A DNA stretch of 64,000 nt from Stenogyne calaminthoides (taxonomy: Eukaryota; Streptophyta; Magnoliopsida; Lamiales; Lamiaceae), in contig JBBCBC010000037.1 of the NCBI GenBank assembly GCA_037126765.1, positions 8,809,263-8,873,262 on the forward strand, in the 5' to 3' direction. Made by a program: the position numbers and the translations under genes. The notes below the pieces were generated by a model. That model did not search any database. It saw only the letters and a program-made list of their open reading frames with translations, and was not told the DNA's origin. The stretch's first letter is position 1; each line of letters starts with the position of its first letter. Shown here in pieces: positions 11,101 through 23,545 of this stretch.

Positions 11101-14100
11101 TAACTTCAAAAATATTAAAAATGAAAATATCTTATTTTGCAGCACAAGGGACCATCAAACAATATTAGTCTAGAATAAACTGAAACATTAATAAATAATT
11201 GATTACTCAAATTGTGAAAATGCTGGCAACCAACTCTGCCAGCTAAGTTCTATTTCTTGTTTCAACTTGGGAACAAACCAGCAAATCCTAAAAACTAAAG
11301 TTACATGTGAGGATCAACCAGTTTCAACAAAAATCTAGCATATCTAAATCTTCATAGACATGAAATTACAATCTCAACCTAACTTAAGCATGACAATAAT
11401 ATTTGAGGTATAAGGGAATGTTAGTAATACTCCAAGGGGTATTTGTAAGAAAACAAACAACCTACCTGTTCATGTGTTTTCTAGTAATTAGGTTAAACCT
11501 CAAGGGTAGTTTCTGTAATTATGATGAGATAATAACACACATGAAACATCACTGGATACTACATTATCCAAAATTCAACAAGGATCAAACATGGTTCTTT
11601 TAAAATTCTTTAACTATTTATGAACCACTCCAGGCCAGCAGCAGAATATTTTCTGATGTGGATAGAAAAGATAGAAGAACAAACTATTATGGACCTTCAT
11701 GACTGCGTATGTTGCAATCAAGAACCAAGCATGGCAAGTGGAAAAGGGAATGAACAGAGACATTTATAGGGAAATGGGTTCTTGCAGAAAATTATTCAAA
11801 TATAAAGGGTTGAAACAGATTAAGTTTAGGAAGATGGGTTCTTTCAGAAAAGATAATCTGATATACAAACAGTAATTTTTCAGTTAACATAAATAATGAA
11901 AAAAGTGTTCATAACAGAAAAGAATAAAACTCCTCAAGCAATCACCAACAATTTAGAAACTTGAGAAAATATGACAGCATTACTCAAACAATATTAACAA
12001 TGAACACCAAGCACAAAATTAAACAATAATCCCAGAATTTAATCATCACATAAGACAACAGAGCGCTACGAAGAAAGATTAATTAACCAACACGCTGAGT
12101 ATGTATGCATGCACCTGAGTAGGAGTAAATCTAACAGAGTTCTGTTTTGGTTGATCCTGGGGATATGGCCCTGGATCAGGAGGGATATAAGCCTCAACCA
12201 GAAGCTCCACTTTATCAGAATGATCACCATCCTTGCCGCTGGAATCTTTCAAAGATTTTGTAGCTGTCTCATTGCCAGGCAGAGTAAAGAGCTTGCCTTC
12301 AGGAGTTGTGGGAAACTTGATACGAAATGGAGAGCATGGGTTTAAGTTGTCCGTTCCATCCGAATTTATAAAATGAACCTACAGTAAGAATACAAAGAAT
12401 AGGAAAGATTGCTATAAACATTAGGCTTATTTTTATAAAACAATAGGTTACAAAGAGCCATGTGCCCATGTATCAAGCGATAAAAACCTTATAGTTCGGA
12501 AAGCTGTCTTTGACATGAGCAGCATCAAGTAATGTGTCTTTGAAGTCAACTGTTTCAAGGAGATCAGGCATATTCGTCCATTGTGCAGCAGAAGGATCTC
12601 CATAACCCAAAAATATGTCATGCAACCAATCAGGAACAATACAAGTTTCATTCATAAGATCCCTTATGGATTCCAAAATTGCTTTGAAGTTGTTCTCCTT
12701 AGGTTTCCGCCTCATCAATATATTAAATGTGCCATATATATCCTCTGCACCCTTCTCTGCAATATCACAAACATCCATATGGTATTGTGCTGTGTCCAAA
12801 GCAACCATCACAGTTCTCAGTTCTCCTTTAGGAGGCTTCCACTCATCTCGCTTGATTCTCCCAGTAAAATCATTCATAAGAGTTCCCTCTTCATCCCGTA
12901 TTTCAATAATCTCACATCCGCGCACATACTGAAGACCAAGTTTCTGTGGAACAGTTGCCGTTTCTGCTTCTTCTGCACTTAGTGGCTCAAACGAAGGGCG
13001 GATGGAGAGCAAGAATAGGACATCATGCTCCTTGAGGGCATTCCATTCTGATCTGATTTGTGCTTTATAGCTGGAAATACTAAAAGTAACTTCAGCTGTT
13101 ACTGCAGATGGCTTTACTTCACCAATATTTGGTTGCTTAACCTCTCTTATCTTGAACTGTTTAATTGGTACACCCATTCTTGACCAACCACGAAATGCAG
13201 TTTCTCCTTCATTATTGATGTAACCGAGAAGATGTGGCACAGCTTCTTGGATATCCTCGCGAATTTCATATGTTGATTCAAGGCGGAAAAGGTTAAAATT
13301 TCTAAGAAGGTAATCATGAAGTGTTAGAAATTGCAAATTAAGTTTCGGAAGTGCCAGACACCCTTCCCCAGAGTAGTTGATGCTTGGTACAAGGCTTTCA
13401 TCCCACATGATTTGTTCATTGGGATATAGTGGAAGAGCATTGATAGCTTCTTTCTGTGACTGTTGTTTCTCAAAGAATGAAACCATAACTTCAATTAGGA
13501 AATCCACTCGTCCTGACCATGGATCATCCTTCGACACCAGTTTGAGCTGCACATTTCGATGAAAATAAAACAAGAATAATTAATAAAGTCAATACATAAA
13601 AAAGAAGAAGTCAGGGCAATTCATTAGTATCAACAAAAGAAACTTTAAAATTTTGAAATTAAAAATGTTGCTTAATAAATACATACCAGATGCTAATGTC
13701 TTTCAACTATACAATTAAATTTAAAGTAAAATTAAAACTGATTCTACAGAACAGAGGATTGGATTTTTCTTACGAGATTCAAAACAAGTAGAACTTGGTA
13801 AAAAATATTTGACATGCACAAATTATTGCAAGCATGTATCTTTGTTCTGAAGAGTGCCAAGTGAAATGGTTGATTTTAGCTAGCGAGCAGAACAGGAATG
13901 GGAATTAGCAGGTCATCTCTTTATAGTAACATATTCTTGGTTTTTTAAACATCCAAGCTAACTTACTATAAGCACAAATTACGACTAGCTTTTTGTGGTC
14001 TTTTGTTAGCTGGCATATGCCTCACAAGAATATTCAACAACCATACTGACCTTAGTACATACTAAATCTCTCAACTCTTCAGGAGAAAGTACAGAGAGTT

Positions 14101-17100
14101 TTTTGGCCAGATCAGCACGTTTGTTAATTGCGCCAATGTTAGCCAGTGCAACTTCTCGCAACTACAAAGTAAAAACAATATTAGCACTAAATGTCACAAC
14201 ACAGTGAATTTTTTAGGCACTGGGCATACCTTTGGAATCTTTTTAAATGCAAGAAGCTGAAAAGCCTGGAGGCGCCTATAATGTGCTTGAAGCACCTCAT
14301 CATCAGTCATCTGTCTACCTTGATGATCATCAATCTCAAAGCCTTCATAGTATTGAAGCAAGTCAACCAACTGGGCAAAAAGTTTTCCCTTTTCATGCCT
14401 ATACAGAGCACTTAAGTGACATTTAGACACAACAGCAACATCAGCAACAAGAGGCCGAACCAATCTGCGGTAGAAAATAATAACAACTAGTAAGGATAAT
14501 CATCATTGCCAGATATTCAAGAAAATAACTAATATCTAACATTCTGGGAATCCACTCAAAAAAAAAAACTAAATACAAGTTAGCTACAAGCAGAAAATGC
14601 ATATAGAAGTCTCTCATAGAGAAAACCACCAATTAATTAAAGCTCCATGGCGCAAGATATTCTAACAGAAACAGAAATAGAGCTAAACCGTCAAACAAGA
14701 CCAGGTTATTTTTCAGCTTAAATACACTACAAATTTGCTTGATATTTGCACGAAATAGATGAAAAGAGGAGGATAAAAATGTAAGAACAAGAAGAATTCC
14801 ACATTAAAAAAATGAAGGTAAGAGCAGCATAAGCCCGTGGTTAATTTACAAGAAACATCATTCGTCCCACTAATCCAAGAGGACATGAATAATGGTTGCA
14901 ACTCGGTATATTTTTTTTTATTGGGGACTAGAAACGGATTTAGCATATCACAATTGATATGTATACCTCCTTGTTGGCAGTTGGCTCAAGAGATCAATAA
15001 GAAGCTCCATAAACCTTTCGCAATACAGAACACAGGCATCATTCACATCTTCATAACCATACCCAACTTGACCATTATCCTTATCTACTTTGGTGAAAAC
15101 CTCACAATCAAGTACCTAGGATTATAGAAAATAAACGACATTGGAATGTTCAGAGTTGAAATAGTCAACAAAATATTAGAAAAGTTCCGAAATTGCTCAT
15201 TCATACCTCCAGGAACTCCACAATGAGATTTCGTAAGAAGTTTGCTTCCACCATGGTTGTGGGATCAAAAGTTTCCCCTCGTTTTGTAGCATCCTTGGCT
15301 CGCTTTGCAGTTCTTCTCCATTTTTTAATCAGATTTTCATTGAGACAAAGTTCCATCTATGGCCAATGTGAAAAAATAAGCAGATTGCAGAAGGTAATTG
15401 ACAGTAAAAGGATTTTAATATGCCAAAGATCACTACATCAATTTTTCTAAACAAAGAAAAGTGAGACTCAAGAAACCTTCAAGTTTACTTGGTATATGAA
15501 TCATACCTGAAAACGGCCATATGATAGGCTATGCCAACACTCTAAGCTGGCCAATCTCATAATCCTTTCACTTACTATATCATCTTCCAAGCTCTATAAA
15601 AGACAACAGAGAGGTAAAAATCATATCCAAGCTAACCATTTAAAGAAAAACTGCTGAAGAAGATGCATGTACTGTATAAAGGACAAAGGTAATCGTTAAT
15701 CACTCTACATTGTTGGTTCAGTGAACATATTATTGGCCCCATGTATGCATAAAGGAAATTTAGAAGTACACGGTGTGTGCTCTAACCCCTTCATGCCCAA
15801 TGGGGAAGGACAAGAGATGCCAAACAAAAGCTCCAGTCCTCATTCCATGTAACAAGGTGATGAGTGATTCCAATTAAATTAATCAAATAGCTACTGGAGC
15901 AACACTTCATTCGTAAAGTGTTTCAGTTCATACAAAATCTTCTAGAGCTGTAGCTACAGCTGATTGTCTGGTGGGCCTGGGGAGATGAAGGGGTTGGAGT
16001 ATAATGGCCCAATGCACATGCAGTAAACATAAATAGATGAAATGGTGACAATACAAGAAAATGATATGGAAAAGGAAATGTAAATTGTAGAAGCAGACGA
16101 AATTCAAATGCAACCAAATCCTCAGATTTTCACAGGCCTGAGAGCATATTAGTTACAAATTCTAAATGTAAAAAATTGATCATATGCTACACATGCTTAA
16201 ATATCGGATCCTGAATAATGAAAAGGTCAGTATTTGAATACAAAGCTTCGAGGTCAATCCCAGAGCAGTTATCAGACTAGAGAAGCGTCAATTATAAAGT
16301 ATTCAAGAATATTGCATAGCAATTACAACTTGATATCTTAGTTTAGACTCCACTTCAGAAGATAACAGGAAAGAGAATGGTTTCACTAATGCTGTGAGAA
16401 AACAAATGAACATCTTACTACATCCATGCATCTAAAAAGGGACTGATAGAACAGTATGGTACCTGAAAGGCATTGATCATAAAAAGTAGATAGTTCGTCT
16501 TTTCTGCTATAGTTAGACTTCTTCCCTGCAAGTAAGGATACATTAACAAGAAAGTCCTCTTTAATGGTAAACTTGGCAGCACGCGATAGATAGTTATATG
16601 GCACTTTTGCATGTGGGTTGTGAAATATTGTACCTTGACTGATTTACAAAAAAAAAACGTACTAGCTACATTTATGGAGAATAATTGAATCATACTGTTT
16701 ACTCAAAGATATCCAATAAATGTAGCTTCTACATTGGAGAAAGCAACAACAAAAGCAGAAGCCTTATAAACATATATTTATAGATGGCATGCATCATAGT
16801 TGTACATTACATACAACTATATATCGACATTGAAAAAATGTTAGCATACATTACATAAACAAAGATAGCATCAACTCATAATACTCCTCTTGATGCATAG
16901 AAAATATATTGCAGACACTATAGTCAAGAGGAAAATATTTGAAGGGTATGAATGAAAACTACCTCTTTCAGGCGAAGGACCCTCTCAAGAAATGACGTAA
17001 ACATATCTTTCCTGTCATAAAAGCATATCCAAGAAGCCACATTTTCTCGAAACTGCAAATTCAAGATGAAGTTGTCAGCTCTCTTTTATGAAGACCAAAA

Positions 17101-18734
17101 AGATAAATTTGCAATCTCAAACTAATGCAGTTCCTCTCCCATCAAATATAGCATGCTGCTTAAACAGTTTATCATTCATCATCAATCCTTATACAACATT
17201 TGTGACTGCTAATGCTAAAACTCGAAAACTAACAACCCAGTTTCAGTGGAAATGTAAACATGAAAACAGAAAAAGAATGTATAACATTTTGCATTGTAAG
17301 CCTTGATAGCAGTATAGCTGGTGAATGGAGGCATTTATATGGCTAAGCACATAGGATCATGAAGTTTTACATCAGTAGAATATAGAATCTTTAAAATGAT
17401 CCAATAAGAAAATGATGCCTTAATCCTCATAGCCTCCCAGCATCTATGTGTTTAATTGTTCATTGCATTTTTTTTTATCTTTGTTTATACAGGCTTGGCC
17501 ACACTTCTTCCAAGAATTCATGTCCTTCCCTCTCCTCCACGGGACATTCTAGAACGGGGAAAATCTCATTAAATGACCTGCCCTCCCTTGACTCCATAGA
17601 ATACAAGACCGGCTCTAGACTCAAAAAAAAAAGGATATACTCATAGACTAAGTGATGGACCATCCAACAAACCAGGAAATGTGTTCTGCATCATTTTGTT
17701 TCCAGATGCCAGATGAACTGAAGGGCAAATATTGCAGTACCATTTTCATTCCCTTAGGCACATTTTTTTTCCCAATCAAATGGCAACCAGGAAGACAATG
17801 TAAGTAATCAAATAACAAATAAATTATAATACCACTATACCTTCTCATTAACCATGAGTATCATTGACATCACATGCTCAAAAGAAGCAGTCTCTGGACT
17901 AAAGTTTGGCCACAGATAATTCTCCAAGTATTGGCTCACTTCTAGTATCATTACCCTCTGAAGCGGCACCGGCTTTCTTCCCCCTATGACCAGCAAAAAG
18001 TGTGTTTGTTAATCAGCTTTCAATTTAGTCCCAATAATTTCACATACCATGGCATCAGGAAAGATACATCACTGACATTGTAATCAAAAACCTAATGAAG
18101 AATTGCACATTAGCCAACCGACTCATTCTCTTCCCCCCTAAATCTAAGAATTCACTACAACATTTTCAAATACACAAGACAATGCCAGTATTTACGCTTT
18201 TCAAACATTTTCTACTACAAAATGCAACAAAATTAACCAGCCACAGCAAACGTGCAAATTTACATGACATGAAACAGAACAACTGCACATCTTTTACTAC
18301 AAAAAAACACCATTACCCATCGAACAAGTTAAAACACAAATATAGGTAACAACCAATGAACACCTACGACTCACAGGTCCAAAAACAATTAAGCGTCATA
18401 CGGAAACAACAGCAATAGACAAAGAATCATAAATAATGGAAAAAGTTTAGCAATTGCCTTTGACAGTTAACTCCGTGTAGTAAATTTCACTGACGAGTTC
18501 CAGGCTGAAGGGCTTCTTTAGGTCCGAATCGGCGGTTATCGCCCAATTTTCGGTGGCAATTTTAGTGAGACGGTCTCTTTGAATCTCGCTGAGTGTAATA
18601 GAGCTAGGCACATTGGACATTGGTATGGACTCAGCTGGCTTTTCCGGCAGAGGCGCCGCATTGGAGGCAACCGGGTACTCAGCAACCCGGTGACGCCGGA
18701 AATCGTAGGTTCCCGTACCGTATACTCTTGTCAT
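8060..18734 (-). CDS. AQR: AQUARIUS intron-binding spliceosomal RNA helicase
   Basis: The protein matches plant AQR (Arabidopsis EMB2765), an SF1 helicase that contacts the intron upstream of the branch site in the spliceosome. Fifteen exons keep frame, high to low: 18734-18458, 17983-17841, 17052-16963, 16525-16463, 15593-15507, 15356-15207, 15115-14967, 14464-14230, 14161-14051, 13546-12488, 12378-12115, 10803-10618, 10511-9357, 9251-8901, 8281-8060. They total 1,513 residues against about 1,500 in Arabidopsis. Motifs seen: Walker A GPPGTGKTDT near residue 892, EESAQ near 1128, then GDHHQLPP, LTTYNGQ, DKFQGQQNDF and AMSRARLGLY. The N-terminal two thirds is the armadillo-like scaffold. Intron 1 has a GC donor (AAAG|GCAATT). 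The C-terminal tail has been changed by a tandem duplication and ends ELKMTMIR. Confidence 0.96.
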
Positions 18735-20220
18735 CTCGAAGAGATTTCTGCGAAATTGATTTAGTTTTTTTGCATGTGGAGAGTAAATTAGGGCTTTAGT
18801 GTTAACTCGAAGAGTGAAAAGCGTACATGTTTTTCGATAGTTTCAAACTTTAGGGCTTATATTAAACCTCTGATAAAAGTTAAAAACTCGAAGAGTGGTC
18901 TTACCGCCTCGGCGCCTCTGTATGTTTTTCGCCAAATGAAATTCGAACAATTCCCAAATAATGGAGTAGTATAGTATTAAATAATTTTCGACACTTCAAA
19001 CAAAATGCCAAATTCTCCTCCACACCACGTGCCCAATAAAATTAGTGTAATTTAATTTTAGAATTTTTTTTCTAATTTTTTCAGTTTTAGTTTCAGTTTT
19101 TTTTTTTTTTCATCGACCCGGACTCAAACCCGGCCCGAGTGGTTCATTTTTCACTCGGCCCAAGTAGTTCATAGTTCACTCAGCCCAAGTTCATTTAAAT
19201 TGAATTTAATTGCACCTTGTGTAATTGGTGCACAAGAGAGTAACTCAAACAAAATATATAACAATTTTAAAGAAAAGTTTTCGACAATTCGCGATAATGT
19301 ATCAAATAATACTCAAATAGTTCCCAAATAAGGCATTTTGACTCTTGAAAAAAAAAATAGAAAATAAAGAGATTTTAATTTACTTATTTTTTTTAATTAA
19401 TGTTAAAAGTTAAACTATAAGATTAATTTATCTAATCACCGTTAAATTGAAAACTATTAAATTTTCCCACCAAATTTATCAACAAATTGAGAAATATTAA
19501 ATTTAAATTTAGGAAAGACCCCTCACAGTTTTAGTTGTATATAATATTAAAATTTTAAAAATATTATTTACTGAAAAAAAAAAAAAGATAACTTAATTCT
19601 AGTCATTCTATACATGTAATAATTATTGAATAATTTATAAGTACAATTTTAAAATATTTACAATTCAAGTATTATATAATGGTAAAAAGCATGATTAATT
19701 AAAGCATTAATAAAAAAGATACTCATATATATAGGCAGTATCAAAGCTATTAAAACATATTGAAAGCTAGTTTGGTCAAGTTTTATTATTATGTTGTCAA
19801 ATATTGCAACAATTTTAATATAAGGTGCAATAAAAAAGAATATTAGATCTCTGGACTTAAGTTTTGGCTCCGTTATTACAAAATTAGTATAGTGTCCACG
19901 TGTCATGCGGATTTTTTAAAAAGTCAATATTAATAATTGATTATATTATAAATAATTAAAAAATTAATATTCACATAGTAAATATATAAAGTATGATTAA
20001 TACATTGTTAACATATATTTAAATTAAAAAAAAACGTAAAACTGAACTAAGAATTTTAAAAAAGTAACACATTCTAAGAATTAATTCAACTTCTTTTTCT
20101 ATTTTGAATTAACCTGTTATAAATCTAAAAAACTATACATAAATAGAAATATATAAAAATTCATCTAATAATTGTGTGTATATATATTTAACTAACTAAC
20201 TAATATAATTATCCTATAAA

Positions 20221-20364
20221 GAGACACATTTGCATGAGACGATCTCACGATGAAACGGGATATAAGTTGGGCATTGACATTTTAACACTTGGGAGGGGTG
20301 GGTGTGATTTGTGTTAAGTTGTACTCCGTCTCATACATGAGACCGTCTCATATAAGTTTTTGTC
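20221..20364. mobile_element. Mutator-type MITE
   Basis: A 144-bp element is flanked by a perfect 9-bp duplication, TCCTATAAA, at 20212-20220 and 20365-20373. Its ends are inverted relatives: the left reads GCATGAGACGATCTCA and the right, reverse-complemented, TATGAGACGGTCTCAT. A 9-bp target duplication is typical of the Mutator superfamily. No coding capacity. Confidence 0.75.
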
Positions 20365-20636
20365 TCCTATAAATATTAGAGATAATGATCCCTATGAATA
20401 TTAGAGATAATGAATTTTTTAAAACCTATACATTAAAATATTCAAATATTTTTCTTATAATATTTCCTTCCTTTATTTAGTTCTTTAAAAATTAAAATTT
20501 GAACTATTAAAATTAATAATGCTTAATGCTCATTAATTATTAACACATCATGTCATTATATAATAATGACACTTGGATACACATTCTCTAAAAATATGGC
20601 ACATTAGCAAAATGAATAAGAAGATGAAACATCATA

Positions 20637-20644
<8 letters not shown>

Positions 20645-20674
<30 letters not shown>
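20645..20674. repeat. (AT)n microsatellite
   Basis: About 15 uninterrupted AT units. Confidence 0.95.
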
Positions 20675-20676
<2 letters not shown>

Positions 20677-20971
20677 ATTAATATATACAGGGATACTCAA
20701 CCTCACTATTTTTTCTTGTTGGGCTTTTTCATCTATGATGTTTGCAAAATCCTTATAGCGATAATTTTTCTATAGAATGAATAAGTAACAATGAATTGAT
20801 GAGTGGGATAAGAACATAAATTTTGACTAGAGTACACGACTATTTAAGAGCAGTTCTTTCATATGGTTATGTAAACACGCTCAAAATTAGCGGAACAATC
20901 GATTTACCAGTTTCGAAACAGACGGTTCCACAGTTTGATGATTACGGCTCAAAAATCGAATCCAAATTTTA

Positions 20972-21868
20972 GGGTATATTTGTTTTAGGCTTACAGCGGG
21001 CAGAAAAATCTTGGACTTTAAAATTTAGGATTTTAAAATCCTAATGAATAGTGAAATTGTATGTTTGTTTTGAGATTTTATAAGGTATGATTATATAGGA
21101 TTGTAAAAAAGTTGATAAATTTGTATTATTATATTATTATTGTATTTATTGAATGGTGGAATATTGTATTGGAAATTGTGTAAAAGTGATAATATTATTA
21201 TTAATGGGAATATATACTTATAAATACAAATGACACAATAGAATAATGAAATATAATATACAAATATGTAATTCGAAATAAATTGACAATTAAATTTCGA
21301 TGTTTCCTCTTCAGAAAATTAATTCCAACATATGGTGGCTAAGAATAGATGTACGCCTAACTCAAATATCAAGCATAATCTAGAAGAAGAAGGCTTTGCA
21401 ATTTATCCTTTCCAACACTCAAATAAAAATGTTTAAAAAATATAAAAATAAATTAAAAATGATCCAACTAAGATGTATATATCTACTACAATGGCTTCTG
21501 TGAATCAGTCGACAAAATAATATCTTTCCTCTTAAATTAGAATAAATTTCCTGGATTCTTGGTGAAAATTGAATTGTATTTTTTATGGGTATTCTATCTT
21601 GAAGGAGAAAGGTGTGCACGCTGAAAAGGAGGGAAATGTTAAGTAAGATTTGACTGGGTGGGCTTCCCTTTTTTTTAATCTGCTACAAACAAGTGGTGGA
21701 TTCTACTTTTAATAATTAATTATTTAAATTGGGAATAAGTGCAGAAGTAGGATTTAGATTAGGTTTTAAATTAGATTTTAAAATCATGGATTTAGTATGG
21801 TAGTATATGGGTATGTGAAATTGTAAAGTCCAAAATTCGTCCGAAATAGTCTCAAAACAAGCATACCC
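20972..21868. mobile_element. Non-autonomous PIF/Harbinger-type element
   Basis: The element is 897 bp and flanked by TTA on both sides (20969-20971 and 21869-21871). The left end begins GGGTATATTTGTTTT and the right end, reverse-complemented, GGGTATGCTTGTTTT. Both then share TTGGACTTTA followed by AATTT, so the imperfect inverted termini reach about 50 bp. A TTA duplication with GGG-starting termini is typical of PIF/Harbinger (Tourist-like) elements. No transposase reading frame is present. Confidence 0.75.
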
Positions 21869-22970
21869 TTAAATAATATGGTTTGTATTTAGTTAGGGGT
21901 ATTTAAAAATCAAGGATCACAGTTCCGTCTTAAAAAAAATAAAAATAATTATTATTATCTTGCAACCCAAATCAAGTGTTCGTTAAAATTTTACGACTGA
22001 GATTTTTTGATCGTTAAGGACGAACTAATGGTTAAATTAACAGTTTGCCGGATTTTTCTATTTTATATTTTTAAATTTCAATGGTCAAAATTTGAAATCG
22101 GAGTCGGTAGATTAAAACACATGACAGTAACCATTCATATTTCGCTTTGGTTCTAATTCCGCTTGCATAAATTTTGAAACCTACGGTTTCAGAACCATGA
22201 GCACCTCTAGAAGTTTATTCACCAAAAAGGAATAATATTTTAATTGTGGGCCTAATTTTAATGAAAGTTGTATGTAACAAACTCAGGGTGTTTGCAAAAT
22301 TTTTGAAGAAGTGATTAAAATGAACGATTATAAAAAAATATTTAATAGTAAAAGTTGATAATGTTTGTAAATTTTAAAAAGGAAAAGTTATAGTATTTGC
22401 TAAACAAATTGATAATATTTAAATAAAATTCATAAAAAAAAATCATATCTAACTTTTAGATTATAACTTTTGACAACTTATTTAATCTGATAAAAGTGAT
22501 ATAAGTGCTCCAAATTAATTTTAAAAAGTAAAAAGGTGGTTAAAAGGTAATAGATTTTTTTGCAAATACACTTATCAATGATAATTGCATTTACTTTGGG
22601 CTAAACTTCCATACCAACTGCGTCAATGAGACTCTAGACTTGTCAAAAGTTATAACCCATCATAATTTACATTACCATCTTGACTCTAAAAGTCATACCG
22701 AATTTTTAACGGAAAAAGTAGGAAAAAAAAAGTCAAAAATTTATGTATCAAATATTTTACAAAATTTGAAACGCAATAATTATTTGAAAATAAATATAAT
22801 ACTACTAATTATAAAAATGCTTTAGTCTTTTAATTATTTTAAACATATATATTACAAAATGTATAATAACTTTTTAGTTCAATGTACATATATAATAAAA
22901 AAAATTAACACCAATTTTTTATAATTTGATATATATTTTTACAGAATTTGGATATATATGTTTAATTTGT

Positions 22971-23135
22971 ACATTATAATAAAGTAGATTATCTATAGTG
23001 AGTTTCGTCAATAAGATAATAGATATAAAAAAAAAAGTGAAGATAAAGTAGATTATCGGTAGATTATCTGTAGTGGACATTATAATTTGGACATTATAAT
23101 AAAGTAGATTATCTATAGTGAATTTCGCCAACAAG
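22971..23135 (+). repeat. 45-bp repeat pair spaced exactly 120 bp
   Basis: ACATTATAATAAAGTAGATT and the following 25 bp occur at 22971-23015 and 23091-23135 with three differences. Further GTAGATTATC fragments lie between them, so this is a decayed tandem array. Confidence 0.85.
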
Positions 23136-23363
23136 TAAAGATAAAATAGTTGTGTTCAAAAAGAGAATGAACAAATTTTTAGTAGACAGACAAATAAGAA
23201 AAGCGAGAAAAGCTAACACACTTTTCGTGGACTGATGAAGTATTTAAAAATACTCATTAAAAAAATTAGAAATTAGAAATCTTATTTAAATTTTGCCAAA
23301 ATAAGAGTTTAATCCAGCTTAATTGGACCTACAACAGTCGTCCAACACATTGACATGTCAGAC

Positions 23364-23369
23364 CACGTG
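23364..23369. promoter_or_regulatory. G-box / ABRE-like site upstream of the dehydrogenase
   Basis: CACGTG lies in the context ACCACGTGCC, about 180 bp before the start codon at 23546. G-boxes bind bZIP and bHLH factors and form the core of ABA-response elements. Functional use here is inferred only from position. Confidence 0.4.
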
Positions 23370-23545
23370 CCGGCACATGTTGCGCCAAGGCCCAAAAATG
23401 TAGCCTATCAGAAGTGTGAAAAAACAGTAAGCGACAAACACAAAACATCGCACGCGACTATAAACTTGACTTGAGTCGTTGAGCGATGATTGTGCAAGAA
23501 AAAGCGTCTTCCTTCCATTAAAAAAAGTAAATCATTCTTTCTGCC

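Larger units (their letters stand above)
18735..23545. other. Intergenic region with MITEs and simple repeats
   Basis: This lies between the 5' ends of AQR (-) and the dehydrogenase (+), so it carries two promoters. I see no gene. Near 19110-19200 there is an imperfect tandem repeat based on ACTCGGCCCAAGTAGTTCAT. CACGTG-type boxes occur near 19025 and 23364. A 9-bp-TSD MITE, a TTA-flanked element, an (AT)n run and a 120-bp-spaced repeat are listed separately. The rest is AT-rich with no recognisable content. Confidence 0.6.
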
